A DNA stretch of 64,000 bases from Candidatus Nezhaarchaeota archaeon (GTDB lineage Archaea > Thermoproteota > Methanomethylicia > Nezhaarchaeales > WYZ-LMO8). Positions 34,520 to 43,148 of this stretch are shown in pieces. The stretch is taken from assembly GCA_030055465.1 (NCBI GenBank), contig JASFYF010000001.1:537179-601178 (forward strand), given 5' to 3'. The notes beneath the pieces were generated by a model. It did not search any database. It worked only from the letters and a program-made list of their open reading frames with translations, and was not told where the DNA came from. The position numbers and the translations under genes are program-made. Position 1 is the first letter of the stretch. Every line of letters begins with the position of its first letter.

Positions 34520-34582
34520 CTTTGTGATGAAGCTCAAAAGGGCTGACCCATGGGATGAAGAGCCCACGCAGGTCTGAGTGCT
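34520..34582 (+). ncRNA. C/D box guide sRNA
   Basis: All four boxes occur in order with normal spacing. Box C GTGATGA is at 34524-34530, D' CTGA at 34543-34546, C' GGGATGA at 34552-34558, and D CTGA at 34574-34577. The guides are 12 nt (before D') and 15 nt (before D). By the +5 rule, the D guide would direct 2'-O-methylation at the G of a target resembling ACCTGCG, and the D' guide at a U within CCCTTTTGAGC. TATA-like elements at 34481-34505 precede it. The HAD gene starts 23 bases after box D. Confidence 0.78.
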
Positions 34583-34600
34583 GCTGTGAGGTATCAGCTC

Positions 34601-35293
34601 ATGGGGGTAGAGGCAGTCCTAGTCGACTTAGGCAACACCTTGATAACGGGGCCTCGCCTCCGAGAGGTATTTGAACGGGTTGTCCTTAACGTCTCAGCGA
34701 AGAGCGCAAAGGTCGACTGGTCAACGCTGGCACGAGTCTTCGAGAACGTCCAAAGCTCCTTGAGAGAGGTTAAAAAGAGGTTGCTGGTTGAAGTTGGGTT
34801 GCGGAGGATCCTGGAGCTGGTGATTAGAGATGCTGGGCTTGAGGGCTGCGGGTTCCTCGAGGAGCTGGAGGCTGAGCTGATACACAGGTACGCCGAGACT
34901 CGTAGAAGCTATGAGGATACGCGCCTCTTCCTAGAGCAGCTGAGAAGTAATGGTGTAAGAGTGGCGGTGGTGTCCAATATACCTGATCACCGCATGGCTG
35001 TGGAGCCGTTGAAGAGGCTAGGTTTAATGAGCTTGGTCGACGTCGTTGTAACATCAGCAAAGGTAGGGGTTCGGAAGCCTCACCCTCTCATCTACCTAAC
35101 AGCTATGAGGGCCACCTCGGCCTCCCATGTCGTCTTCGTAGGCGACAGCATAGAGAACGACGTTTTAGGGGCGTTAAACGTCGGGTTAAACGCGATACAC
35201 GTATTCAGACACGGCGTGAGAATCAAGGTTAGCGTGGACTCACTCTCGCAGGCGCTCGATATCATTTTATCTGGGGAGTTGAACTCTCTGTAG
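34601..35293 (+). CDS. HAD-superfamily hydrolase
   Basis: About 230 residues. Motif I is VDLGNTL, in which the usual second aspartate is glycine, as in the DREG-2-like subgroup. Motif II is VVSNIPD, motif III lysine is in VGVRKPHP, and motif IV is VFVGDSIENDVLGALN. A helical cap lies between motifs I and II. The missing acid suggests weak or non-phosphatase activity. The ATG at 34601 with GAGGT upstream is preferred to a GTG at 34586. The gene follows a C/D box sRNA and precedes the TIP49-like gene. Confidence 0.82.
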   Translation: MGVEAVLVDLGNTLITGPRLREVFERVVLNVSAKSAKVDWSTLARVFENVQSSLREVKKRLLVEVGLRRILELVIRDAGLEGCGFLEELEAELIHRYAETRRSYEDTRLFLEQLRSNGVRVAVVSNIPDHRMAVEPLKRLGLMSLVDVVVTSAKVGVRKPHPLIYLTAMRATSASHVVFVGDSIENDVLGALNVGLNAIHVFRHGVRIKVSVDSLSQALDIILSGELNSL

Positions 35294-35309
35294 AGGGGTG
35301 AGGTGCCCA

Positions 35310-36668
35310 GTGTCCTCTCGAATATTCCCCGTTGGAAAGTTCGAGAGGGTTGGAGCTCATAGCCACATAAAAGGGCTAGGCGTCAAGGATGGAAAGGCGA
35401 TCTCCATAGCTGAGGGTATGGTGGGCCAGACCGAGGCTAGAGAGGCTGCAGCAATAGTAGTTGAAATGGTTAAGAGGGGCAAGATGGCTGGAAGGGGTGT
35501 CCTGCTCATCGGGCCCCCCGGCTCCGGTAAGACGGCGTTGGCCTCGGCGATGGCTAGGGAACTTGGAGAAGACGTACCGTTTCTGGCGATATCAGCATCG
35601 GAGGTCTACTCTAGCGAGCTCAAGAAGTCCGAGTTCATAATGCAGGCGCTCAGAAAGGCCATTGGTGTGCGCATCAGAGAGGTGAGGAAGGTTTACGAGG
35701 GCATGGTTACGGAGCTCGACATCAAGATGGGTCGACATCCCTACAATCCCTATCAGCAGATACCCATAGGGGCTCGGATACGCCTGAAAACAAAAGTTGA
35801 AGAAAAAACCTTCAACGTTGACGAGGCTGTGGCCTTGGAACTTGCGTCGAGGGGCATCCAGGTGGGCGACGTCATATGGATCGATGCCGAAACGGGCAGG
35901 GTCACACGCGTGGGCAAGTGCGAGGAGGCGCCTGAAGAGCAAAAATACGACATCGGAGTCGCGCACAAAGTGCCGCTGCCCAACGGCCTTATATCCTGCG
36001 AGAAGGAGTTCGTCCACACCGTCACCCTCCACCAGCTCGACATCGCATACACGAGGAGCAGCAGCTCAAGCCTCTTCAGCCTCTTCTTTGGCGGCAAAGA
36101 AGAGAAAGAGATAGCCCCCGAAGAAAGGCAGAAAGTTGATAAAACTGTTAAAGAGTGGGTGGATGAAGGCAGGGCCGAAATAATACCCGGAGTGCTGTTC
36201 ATAGACGACGTGCACATGCTCGACTTGGAGGCTTTTGCCTACCTTGGAAGGGCTATGGAGAGCGAGCTCGCACCCATAATCGTGTTGGCCACTAACAGGG
36301 GCATAGCCAAGATTAGGGGCACTGACGTTGAGGCACCCCACGGAATGCCGCTGGACCTCCTCGACAGGCTACTCATCATAAAGATGAGACCCTACACTGA
36401 GGAGGAGGTCAAAGAGATAATCAAGGTGAGGGCTAAAGAGGAGGGCGTAGACCTCGAGGACGCCGCCCTAGATACGCTGACGAAGATAGGACTTGAGGCA
36501 TCGCTGCGCTACGCCGTACAGCTCCTCGCACCCTCACTTGAGGTGGCCAAGATCAATAAAAGGACGCGTGTAAGCGTAGAAGACGTTAAAAGTGCCCAAG
36601 AGATGTTCGTAGACGTTAAGCGATCGGTCAGTTACCTGAAGAGCTATGAGGATAGATTCCTGAAGTAA
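35310..36668 (+). CDS. TIP49/RuvB-like AAA+ ATPase
   Basis: About 452 residues. GMVGQTEAREAA precedes the Walker A loop GPPGSGKTA at about 68-76. Domain II, the large OB-fold insertion characteristic of TIP49/RVB1-RVB2 (KVEEKTFNVDEAVALELASRG and around), lies at roughly 140-250. The Walker B motif LFIDDVHMLD is near residue 294, and the sensor region LATNRGIAKIRGTD near 322. Eukaryotic homologues serve in chromatin remodelling, box C/D snoRNP assembly and TOR-kinase stability; archaea carry one sporadically. The start at the GTG at 35310 follows GGTG closely. Confidence 0.92.
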   Translation: MSSRIFPVGKFERVGAHSHIKGLGVKDGKAISIAEGMVGQTEAREAAAIVVEMVKRGKMAGRGVLLIGPPGSGKTALASAMARELGEDVPFLAISASEVYSSELKKSEFIMQALRKAIGVRIREVRKVYEGMVTELDIKMGRHPYNPYQQIPIGARIRLKTKVEEKTFNVDEAVALELASRGIQVGDVIWIDAETGRVTRVGKCEEAPEEQKYDIGVAHKVPLPNGLISCEKEFVHTVTLHQLDIAYTRSSSSSLFSLFFGGKEEKEIAPEERQKVDKTVKEWVDEGRAEIIPGVLFIDDVHMLDLEAFAYLGRAMESELAPIIVLATNRGIAKIRGTDVEAPHGMPLDLLDRLLIIKMRPYTEEEVKEIIKVRAKEEGVDLEDAALDTLTKIGLEASLRYAVQLLAPSLEVAKINKRTRVSVEDVKSAQEMFVDVKRSVSYLKSYEDRFLK

Positions 36669-37410
36669 ATGCTATCTTCATGAAGTCCAGGGCATCCGCT
36701 GCCATGCTAGTGTTATTGAATAAAACGTAAACATCTTTCTCCTCCTCAAAGGGTTTAACCCAGCACTCGTACAGTTTCATCAACTCATCCATGCTATAAT
36801 CGTAGACATATGGTTTTTTCCCCAACCCGTGAAGCCTATAGTATATTTTTCGACTTGTCGTCCTAGCAGGTTCCTGCTTGAATGGATCAACGATGTGTAG
36901 AAGATCGAGCTCTTCGCATAGCGAAGACACGGTTTTAAGGTCCCAGCTTTCATGTCTAAGCTCGATTCCCACATCCATGCTTTGAGGCCTCTCAACACCC
37001 TTCAGAAAGCTTTTGGCGTTGAATATGTTCTCCTCGTTCTTCACGAACGACGGCGACATCTGAAGTACTATAACCCTGCAGTTGAGGGCTTTTGCCACCT
37101 CAACAGTTTTCTCCCAGGCGCTGAAGTTTTCATCTGTGGGCTTCAGGGAACCATACCTTTCATGTTCTCTCCTTGAGACCTTAACGCCACTTCTCCGCCA
37201 AGTGGGACTCGTGGGGGGATGAGTTACGACCTGCCATGCCTTCATGGTAAATATGAAGTGATGTGGCGCTTCATGACGCCACTTCTCCGCCGTCGCGACC
37301 ATCGGTAGCCTGTAGAAAGTCGACTGGAGCTCTATTAACCCGAATAATTCAAAGTATCTTCTTCTACCACCTTTAACAGCCCATCCGCAACAACCAACTT
37401 TAACGGGCAT
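36628..37410 (-). CDS. DUF72 family TIM-barrel protein
   Basis: A 260-residue protein. It opens with VKVGCCGW, continues with IELQSTFYRLP, and has HFIFTMKAWQVVTHP near residue 51, VGIELRHESW near 148 and YYRLHG near 191. These are the conserved segments of DUF72 (COG1801). The metal- or substrate-binding function is not known. It converges with the TIP49-like gene, overlapping by 41 bases. The 200-base stretch from 37411 to 37606 shows no gene. Confidence 0.88.
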   Translation of the reverse strand: MPVKVGCCGWAVKGGRRRYFELFGLIELQSTFYRLPMVATAEKWRHEAPHHFIFTMKAWQVVTHPPTSPTWRRSGVKVSRREHERYGSLKPTDENFSAWEKTVEVAKALNCRVIVLQMSPSFVKNEENIFNAKSFLKGVERPQSMDVGIELRHESWDLKTVSSLCEELDLLHIVDPFKQEPARTTSRKIYYRLHGLGKKPYVYDYSMDELMKLYECWVKPFEEEKDVYVLFNNTSMAADALDFMKIAFTSGIYPHSSSGN

Positions 37411-37657
37411 CTAAACCACCGTTAAAAGGGCCGGAACCCAACCTGCCACAATGCAGATTCTCAGCGCAGCCCATATATACGCCCCTCGGCTTAGCCCTAC
37501 TTCTCTGGATGGTTAAACTCGCTTAGGGAAGCTTGTGGAGCCTAGCCTTCGAGAAGGGAACCTCGTAGGGACTTTAACATAAGTTCAACTCAACTTAAAC
37601 CTTTAAGTGAAGGCAGCTTTACGCTGTATTCTTAGCAGACATAGCAGTGAAGCAATT

Positions 37658-38914
37658 ATGAGAGCGTGCGTGTTGAACCTTAGCCTAGCATCGTTGCTCG
37701 TGCTTCTATCTTTCATAGCCCCGCACGTGCTTACGTTCCATTTAAATGGTTTAAGCCAGCTCGACGAGCCCAACTATAGAACATCTTATTATAGGTATTG
37801 GTGTAACGTGACACTCTACGTCCAAGGCGATATAAGCGACTTGAGCGATTTAAACGTCGTTATGCTTTTTCCAAACGTTACTGGCCAGACGGCGCTTCTC
37901 GAGAGGGCGTTGCTCGTAGTTGACGGCGAAGAATGTTCATCATATAAGCTGGTGAAAGACGAAGATGGCAACACCATCTTAACATTTGACAAACAATTGA
38001 CTGCGTTAGAGGAGGGCAGCATTGTATCGACGTACCTGGAGATGCTGATAATAAAAGAGGTTTCACCCCCAATAACTGTAAGCGTGGATTACGCCTCTGA
38101 GGTCTCATTGAATAACGTACCGGGAGAGGTCTTGGAGGCGTACGCGGGGAATAAGACTTCGTGGATTATACCAAGAGAGGTCTACGAAGCTGCAATGGCT
38201 CTAGCAGGAGGCGGGGGAAGCATCCTAGAAGTCCTAGATGCCATCTCAAGGTGGATTGAAGATATCGTAGCGTACCCGTTAGACAATAACATCAGAGGGG
38301 TCATCGGCCCCCAGTACCCCCTAGAAACGCTTGAGCTCGGGATTGGTGACTGCGACGACAGTAGCATCCTATTCATATCTATGTGTAGGGCAGTTGGCAT
38401 ACCATCATTTCTGCAGCTGGGTTGCATCTACAAGCCCGGCGACGCGTGGCAAGAGATCGTGATGCACCAAGGGAACTACGTGTATAGGTCTAAGGGCATT
38501 GGATGGCATGCTTGGAGCATGGTTTACATTCCAAGCGTCGAGTGGATCCCCGTAGATTTGACGTACTTTAACGATGCTCAATTAACATCTAAGACGGGGG
38601 AGCCACTCGTGTACATAAAGAGCCCGGGGGGAGTTAAGGCGAAAATTGAGGGTGCAGCCCTCTTAACTGTTAGACCACTGATATACGCTAATTATTCTTC
38701 TTTAAGGTACGTTGACGATGTAAGGGCCTGGGAGAAGGCCATAGCTGAGGGTAGGCTTAGGTACCTTCAAAGCGAGGAGTTGAAGCTAATGGCGTATGGG
38801 GGAATCAGCAGGCTACCGATACCTTTAAGTGTGCCCCTAGCCGCCTGCGCGGCTTTCACAGCCTTGCTTCTAGTTGTCTATCTAAGGTTGAAGATAAAGC
38901 GAAAAACTACGTGA
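37658..38914 (+). CDS. Membrane-anchored transglutaminase-like protein
   Basis: About 418 residues. A signal-like hydrophobic segment at the N-terminus (LNLSLASLLVLLSFIAPHVL) is followed by a long extracytoplasmic region. It holds a transglutaminase-like core with Cys in GIGDCDDSSILFI, His in GIGWHAWSMVYI, and Asp in WIPVDLTYF, an intact Cys-His-Asp triad. A C-terminal helix (LPLAACAAFTALLLVVYLRL) and basic tail anchor it. In archaea, such domains are usually proteases or peptide-linkage enzymes. The ATG at 37658 is preferred, since a CCTTTAAGTG TATA-like box at about 37599 fits a TSS near 37626. Confidence 0.78.
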   Translation: MRACVLNLSLASLLVLLSFIAPHVLTFHLNGLSQLDEPNYRTSYYRYWCNVTLYVQGDISDLSDLNVVMLFPNVTGQTALLERALLVVDGEECSSYKLVKDEDGNTILTFDKQLTALEEGSIVSTYLEMLIIKEVSPPITVSVDYASEVSLNNVPGEVLEAYAGNKTSWIIPREVYEAAMALAGGGGSILEVLDAISRWIEDIVAYPLDNNIRGVIGPQYPLETLELGIGDCDDSSILFISMCRAVGIPSFLQLGCIYKPGDAWQEIVMHQGNYVYRSKGIGWHAWSMVYIPSVEWIPVDLTYFNDAQLTSKTGEPLVYIKSPGGVKAKIEGAALLTVRPLIYANYSSLRYVDDVRAWEKAIAEGRLRYLQSEELKLMAYGGISRLPIPLSVPLAACAAFTALLLVVYLRLKIKRKTT

Positions 38915-39040
38915 AGAAGTAGCTTCAGATGGTTTTCAAACGTAAATTATGGGGCTCTGCTATTTCGCAGTTTGCTGGAGGCGGGTAATGCTTAAAAACC
39001 GAGATTTAACAACTCATACTAGCAATTATGGTGATGTCCT

Positions 39041-39577
39041 TTGGAAGTATTCGAGGCTATAAGGAAAAGAAGGTCCGTAAGGTCCTACATGGCTTCAGGC
39101 ATAGATAGGGCACAGCTCGAGAGGATAATCGAAGCAGCTACGTGGGCTCCGTCGGCTGGGAACCTTCAACCTTGGATCTTCATAGTCGTCGACGATAAGT
39201 ACTTAATGAGGCAGTTGGCTAAAGCCGCCCTAAACCAGATGTGGATCGTCGAAGCATCATGCATAATCGCTGTCTGCGCTGACGTGGAGAGGTCAGGAAG
39301 GGTATATGGGGAAAGGGGTAGGAGGCTGTACTGCATACAGGATTGCGCGGCCGCAATCCAAAACATGATGCTGGCAGCCCAAAGCATAGGCCTTGGAACC
39401 TGTTGGGTTGGAGCGTTCTACGACGATGAGGTTAAAAGCATTTTAAAGCTGCCGCCTAACATCAGGCCATTGGCCCTCGTAACGGTCGGGGTGCCAAGAG
39501 AGGAGCCTCCCGCCCCGGCAAGGAGGAGTCTCAAAGAAGTCGTATACCGCAACGCTTTTGGGAATCCGTGGCTGTAG
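39041..39577 (+). CDS. Nitroreductase-family FMN oxidoreductase
   Basis: A 178-residue protein. The opening RKRRSVRSY, then APSAGNLQPWIFIVV, and the distal GLGTCWVGAF and AVGVPREEPPAP-like segments fit the nitroreductase superfamily, which uses FMN and NAD(P)H. The substrate is unknown. The TTG start is preceded by GGTGAT, and a GCTTAAAAAC TATA-like box is found about 48 bases upstream. A small helical-protein gene follows at 39629. Confidence 0.85.
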   Translation: MEVFEAIRKRRSVRSYMASGIDRAQLERIIEAATWAPSAGNLQPWIFIVVDDKYLMRQLAKAALNQMWIVEASCIIAVCADVERSGRVYGERGRRLYCIQDCAAAIQNMMLAAQSIGLGTCWVGAFYDDEVKSILKLPPNIRPLALVTVGVPREEPPAPARRSLKEVVYRNAFGNPWL

Positions 39578-39628
39578 AATCAGTGGAAGGGTACTATAGG
39601 ATTAATCGTGAAGAGAAGTGGATGAAGC

Positions 39629-40219
39629 TTGGAGGAGCCCGCAAAACAGTTGGCGGAGTTAAAAAGGTACTTAGAGGACAGGCTCGCTAGCTTAACTGCC
39701 GAAGCCGATAACTTAAGGGCATTAATAAAGATCGTTAACGAGGCCCTGACAAGGGTGTCCTTCAAGCCGGCCTCCGCCCTCGAAGAGGTGCGGGAAGCAA
39801 CGCCGGTGAACACACAGCCGCAGCCCTCCACGCAACCTCCTAGAGGGCTGGAGACCGAGATGTTGATAACGGCCTCTTCGAGGATGGGCAATAGGCTTCT
39901 AGGCAAGATGTACATAGGTGAGGGCTACGTTAGGGTGGTGCCGGCTCAAGACCTCGAGTTCAACATCAACGTACCGCCTTTCAGGCAGTTCCTAGTAGAG
40001 AAAGTGTTGGAGGAGATGAGGAGGAGGGATAGGGAAGGCGTTGAGAGAGGAGAGATGAAGGAGGAGGACGCAATCGACTACGACATCAGGGCGAAGGGCG
40101 ACACTCTAACCGAGATCTTCATAAAGAACGTGAGCGACGATAGAAGGATCAGAGAACTAAAGAACGCAGTAAGATGGACCTTTGAGAGGATGCTAGAGAA
40201 GATTTCCTCTAAAGGCTAA
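39629..40219 (+). CDS. Uncharacterised protein with N-terminal coiled coil
   Basis: A 196-residue protein starting at a TTG preceded by GATGAAGC. Residues 1-45 form a likely coiled coil. A proline-rich linker (TQPQPSTQPPRG) lies near 61-72, and residues 75-195 form a compact mixed domain with a charged helix (VLEEMRRRDREGVERGEMKEE) and an ITEIFIKNV-like strand. I do not recognise the family. It ends 4 bases past the start of the convergent DNA ligase stop, so no operon link to the ligase is implied. A structural or regulatory role is all that the shape suggests. Confidence 0.6.
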   Translation: MEEPAKQLAELKRYLEDRLASLTAEADNLRALIKIVNEALTRVSFKPASALEEVREATPVNTQPQPSTQPPRGLETEMLITASSRMGNRLLGKMYIGEGYVRVVPAQDLEFNINVPPFRQFLVEKVLEEMRRRDREGVERGEMKEEDAIDYDIRAKGDTLTEIFIKNVSDDRRIRELKNAVRWTFERMLEKISSKG

Positions 40220-42006
40220 GCTTCAATCCTCTTCAATTGTGCCCTGTACATATCGATTAGCTCTCTAACTGTGGTGCTGTCCTCGGGGCTCTTATCGTGC
40301 CTCCAGCGGCCTGTAAACCGCGGGAACCTTATCGCTAGTCCAGCGTCAGGCCTCAGCGCCCCTAAGCCCGCTGTGTGCAGTGGGCTCAAGGTTATCTCGT
40401 CGCCTATAACCTCTATGACTATCCCAGGAACAAACCATACATCAGCTTTCATGCGTGATTCCACGCGCGCATGCTTGTGCTCTATGATATAGGGTTTCAG
40501 CTTCTCCGGCACTTTCTCCAAGTCCTCATCCGTGAAGCCACTGCCCACCTTACACACGGTCTTGAAGGTATCCGAGTCGGGGTCGTAAACCGCGCATAGA
40601 AGCGCACCATACTTGCCTGCCCGCTTACCTCTACCCCAGAAGGCTCCAACCACAGTCACGTCGATGGGCTCCGCGAGCTTCGACTGGTATGACCTCTTGA
40701 ACTTTATCCAAAGCCAGCCCCTAGCCCCCGCCTGGTATACAGACTCAGGCGCAATTGATTTGCATACAAGCCCTTCGCAGCCTTCGCTTACAGCTTCCTC
40801 GAAGAAGCGCTCCAGCTCATCAGCGTTCTCTATCACTTTCGATTCCGATACCATGACTCTTTCACCAGGTTCTACTATCTTTGCCAGAGCCTCCCTACGC
40901 TTGGTGTAGGGTTCGCACGTCAGGTCTAGGCCCTCAACGTATAGACAATCGAAGATGAATAGTGATACCGGGTAATCTTTCATCGCCTGCTCAACTCCAT
41001 GCTTCCTTCTTCTATGCATCAGTTCCTGGAAGGGCCTCATCTCCCCACTATCCGGATCTATTGCAACGCACTCCGCTTCTACTATCGCTTCTTCTGCCTT
41101 AACGTGGCTTGATATGAGTTCGCAGGCGTCTGGATAGTGATGAGTGATGTTTTCAAGCCTCCTAGAGAACAAGGTAACACCGGATCCAGACTTATGTGCT
41201 TGAACTCTCTCTCCATCATACTTGTACTCCGCCGCGCACCTTCCTCCAAGCTTCTCCAGGATCTCCTCGGCGCTTGTAAGTCGCTCAGCAAGCATCGGTC
41301 TTATGGGTCTCCCAACGGTTACCTTGAAATGGCTTAACCCCCCAACTCCTTTCTCGGCCACAACCTTAGCAACGTAGCCTAGATCACTTGACAGGTTGTA
41401 TGCCCTTTCGATTATTGGCCTAGCGTCTTTTCCTCCACAAAAAGCTATGGCTAAAGCATCCAATATTGTCATATCGGCTATGCCCAGCCTCAGCTTACCG
41501 GTTATGGTCCTCAAGAGGTACTTAGCCTCTTTGGAAGACGAATTCCTCAAGAGACCTGTTATGAGGGATATCTTGAGCTCCTGAGAGCCCTCTCCACTTG
41601 CCCTCGCGACCTTGTCCAAGGTCTCGTACACTCCGTCGACTGTAAGCTTCTTAGCTGCTTGCTGAGGCGGAGAGGAGAAGAAGTCAAGTATGCTTCTCAT
41701 CTTCCCTCTGCTGAGCACGCGCTCCGCTGTTAGCCCTATATCCCCTGACCTCTTGAACTCCGACTCCACCTCTTCTTGGGGGATGGCGCTCGCTATTGAA
41801 AGAGCTCGAAGAGCCAGCTTCTCGGCGACTCCCAGCTCTATACCCACGTAGTCTGGGTAGAGTTTACCCTGCGTTAAGTACACAACCTTATCTATCACTT
41901 CGGCGGGGGTCCCCTTAAACAGGGAGACCAGAATCTCCGTCATCTCAAGCCTCTTAGTTGTCGACTCAACTTTCTCATAGGCATCTACGAGTAGAGAATA
42001 GTCCAT
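40216..42006 (-). CDS. lig: ATP-dependent DNA ligase
   Basis: A 596-residue replicative ligase of the archaeal/eukaryotic LigI type. The N-terminal DNA-binding domain covers about 1-215. The nucleotidyl motif I AEYKYDGERVQ near residue 259 supplies the catalytic lysine. Motifs III-like FIFDCLYVEG, IV-like GCEGLVCKS and V-like WLWIKFKRSY follow. The C-terminal OB fold ends with IRFPRFTGRWRHDKS. Length and order are normal. Confidence 0.96.
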   Translation of the reverse strand: MDYSLLVDAYEKVESTTKRLEMTEILVSLFKGTPAEVIDKVVYLTQGKLYPDYVGIELGVAEKLALRALSIASAIPQEEVESEFKRSGDIGLTAERVLSRGKMRSILDFFSSPPQQAAKKLTVDGVYETLDKVARASGEGSQELKISLITGLLRNSSSKEAKYLLRTITGKLRLGIADMTILDALAIAFCGGKDARPIIERAYNLSSDLGYVAKVVAEKGVGGLSHFKVTVGRPIRPMLAERLTSAEEILEKLGGRCAAEYKYDGERVQAHKSGSGVTLFSRRLENITHHYPDACELISSHVKAEEAIVEAECVAIDPDSGEMRPFQELMHRRRKHGVEQAMKDYPVSLFIFDCLYVEGLDLTCEPYTKRREALAKIVEPGERVMVSESKVIENADELERFFEEAVSEGCEGLVCKSIAPESVYQAGARGWLWIKFKRSYQSKLAEPIDVTVVGAFWGRGKRAGKYGALLCAVYDPDSDTFKTVCKVGSGFTDEDLEKVPEKLKPYIIEHKHARVESRMKADVWFVPGIVIEVIGDEITLSPLHTAGLGALRPDAGLAIRFPRFTGRWRHDKSPEDSTTVRELIDMYRAQLKRIEA

Positions 42007-42410
42007 TTGGATCCTCCACCGCAGCTATACTTCAGCCTTCCCCCAAACCCCAAAAGTGCGGAGTTCATACAGTGGAGTTTGAGACCGCGTTTCCCGGAAA
42101 GCCTCAACCTCGCGCCTAGCCTTAGGCTTGTTACTGCCACTCCGCGTAGAACGGGGCTCGGGGATGTGAGCTTTAACGTGTATCATTGTATGTAGCCTCA
42201 CATGACGAGGTAGAGTTCATTATCAAATATACTAGAGAATATAAGCTTATAAATCTTTCATCCCAAGCTTGAAAATTGGAGTTTTTTTTAGTTATAGGTA
42301 CAAGTCGAAGTAATCCTTGGAGGAATACGAAAGAGAGTGCCCTTGAGGTTCTTCGGCGAGGCCGCGTTTTTAAAGCTCTGTGCAGATCTAGGCATTATGG
42401 GTGCTACAGC
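42007..42410. other. Intergenic region and long leader of the second GPN gene
   Basis: No convincing gene is seen in these 404 bases. TATA-like TTATAAATC at about 42248-42256 could start a transcript near 42278, giving a 130-base leader. A second box, TTTTTAAAG, at 42367-42375 would give a leader of about 15 bases. An open frame from 42276 in phase with the GPN gene adds 45 unconserved residues and is not counted as coding. A short open frame at 42007-42195 also lacks support. Confidence 0.5.
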
Positions 42411-43148
42411 GTGATAATACTGTTTGTAGGTACTGCAGGTTGCGGCAAGACTACTCTTGTAAAGTCGTTTGGCGAGTGGTTGGAAGGAAGGGGCTTTCAA
42501 GTGCTCTACGTGAACTTGGATCCAGGTGTTGAGGTGTTACCGTACAGGGCATCGTTTGACGTGAGGTACATGGTCACGACCCGCGAGCTCATGAAGGCGT
42601 TGGGGCTTGGACCCAACGGAGCTATGATACTCGCCGCTCAGGTAATAGAGAAGAGAATAGACGAGCTTGTCAGGTGGATAAACCGGAGCCGAGCCGACTA
42701 CGTATTAATTGATACTCCCGGACAGGTAGAGCTTTTCGTATTAAGGGGGCTAGGGCCTACTTTAACTTCAAGCGTTAAAAAGCTGGACAGAGCTGTGGCG
42801 GTTTACATTGCCGATGCGGAAACCCTAGTCAGTCCATCGGAGTACCTCATAATCGAGCTGCTCTCATTGATTGTCGAGTTGAGGCTTGATGTGCCCGTGG
42901 TTGCAGCGGTAAACAAAGAGGATTTAGTCAACAGCTCTAAGCTTTCATCGCTACCACTAAAGATTAAAGAGTCTCTACGAGAGAGGGAAGGGTTGCTCGT
43001 CGAGTTAGCTATGGACTTAGTCGACGTTATCTTCAAGTACGAGAAGCCGTCAAGGATTGTTTCGCTTTCGGCTTTGAAAAGAACAGGTTTGGATAGGCTT
43101 TACGACTTGATATTAGAGTCATCCTGTGTTTGTGGCGACTTAACCTAG
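42411..43148 (+). CDS. GPN-loop GTPase (second paralogue)
   Basis: About 245 residues when started at the GTG at 42411, which follows GGGTG and matches the start pattern of the first paralogue. The P-loop GTAGCGKTT is at 7-15, the GPN loop at 67-69 (LGPNGAM), the G3 motif DTPGQ near residue 98, and NKED as the guanine-specificity motif. An insertion near residue 180 differs from the copy at 4260-5057. It overlaps the AMMECR1 gene by 9 bases, tail to tail. Two distinct GPN proteins could form homo- or heterodimers, as in eukaryotes. Confidence 0.88.
   Translation: MIILFVGTAGCGKTTLVKSFGEWLEGRGFQVLYVNLDPGVEVLPYRASFDVRYMVTTRELMKALGLGPNGAMILAAQVIEKRIDELVRWINRSRADYVLIDTPGQVELFVLRGLGPTLTSSVKKLDRAVAVYIADAETLVSPSEYLIIELLSLIVELRLDVPVVAAVNKEDLVNSSKLSSLPLKIKESLREREGLLVELAMDLVDVIFKYEKPSRIVSLSALKRTGLDRLYDLILESSCVCGDLT

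Noticed and set aside
34476-34585. TPP riboswitch upstream of thiDN
   Set aside because: The CTGA elements that first suggested it lie on the opposite strand and form a regular C/D box set. No TPP-type CUGAGA/ACCUGA pair is found on the thiDN strand.
42276-42410. 45-codon N-terminal extension of the second GPN GTPase
   Set aside because: The first paralogue begins right at the P-loop strand, the extension looks non-protein-like, and the GTG at 42411 has a ribosome site.
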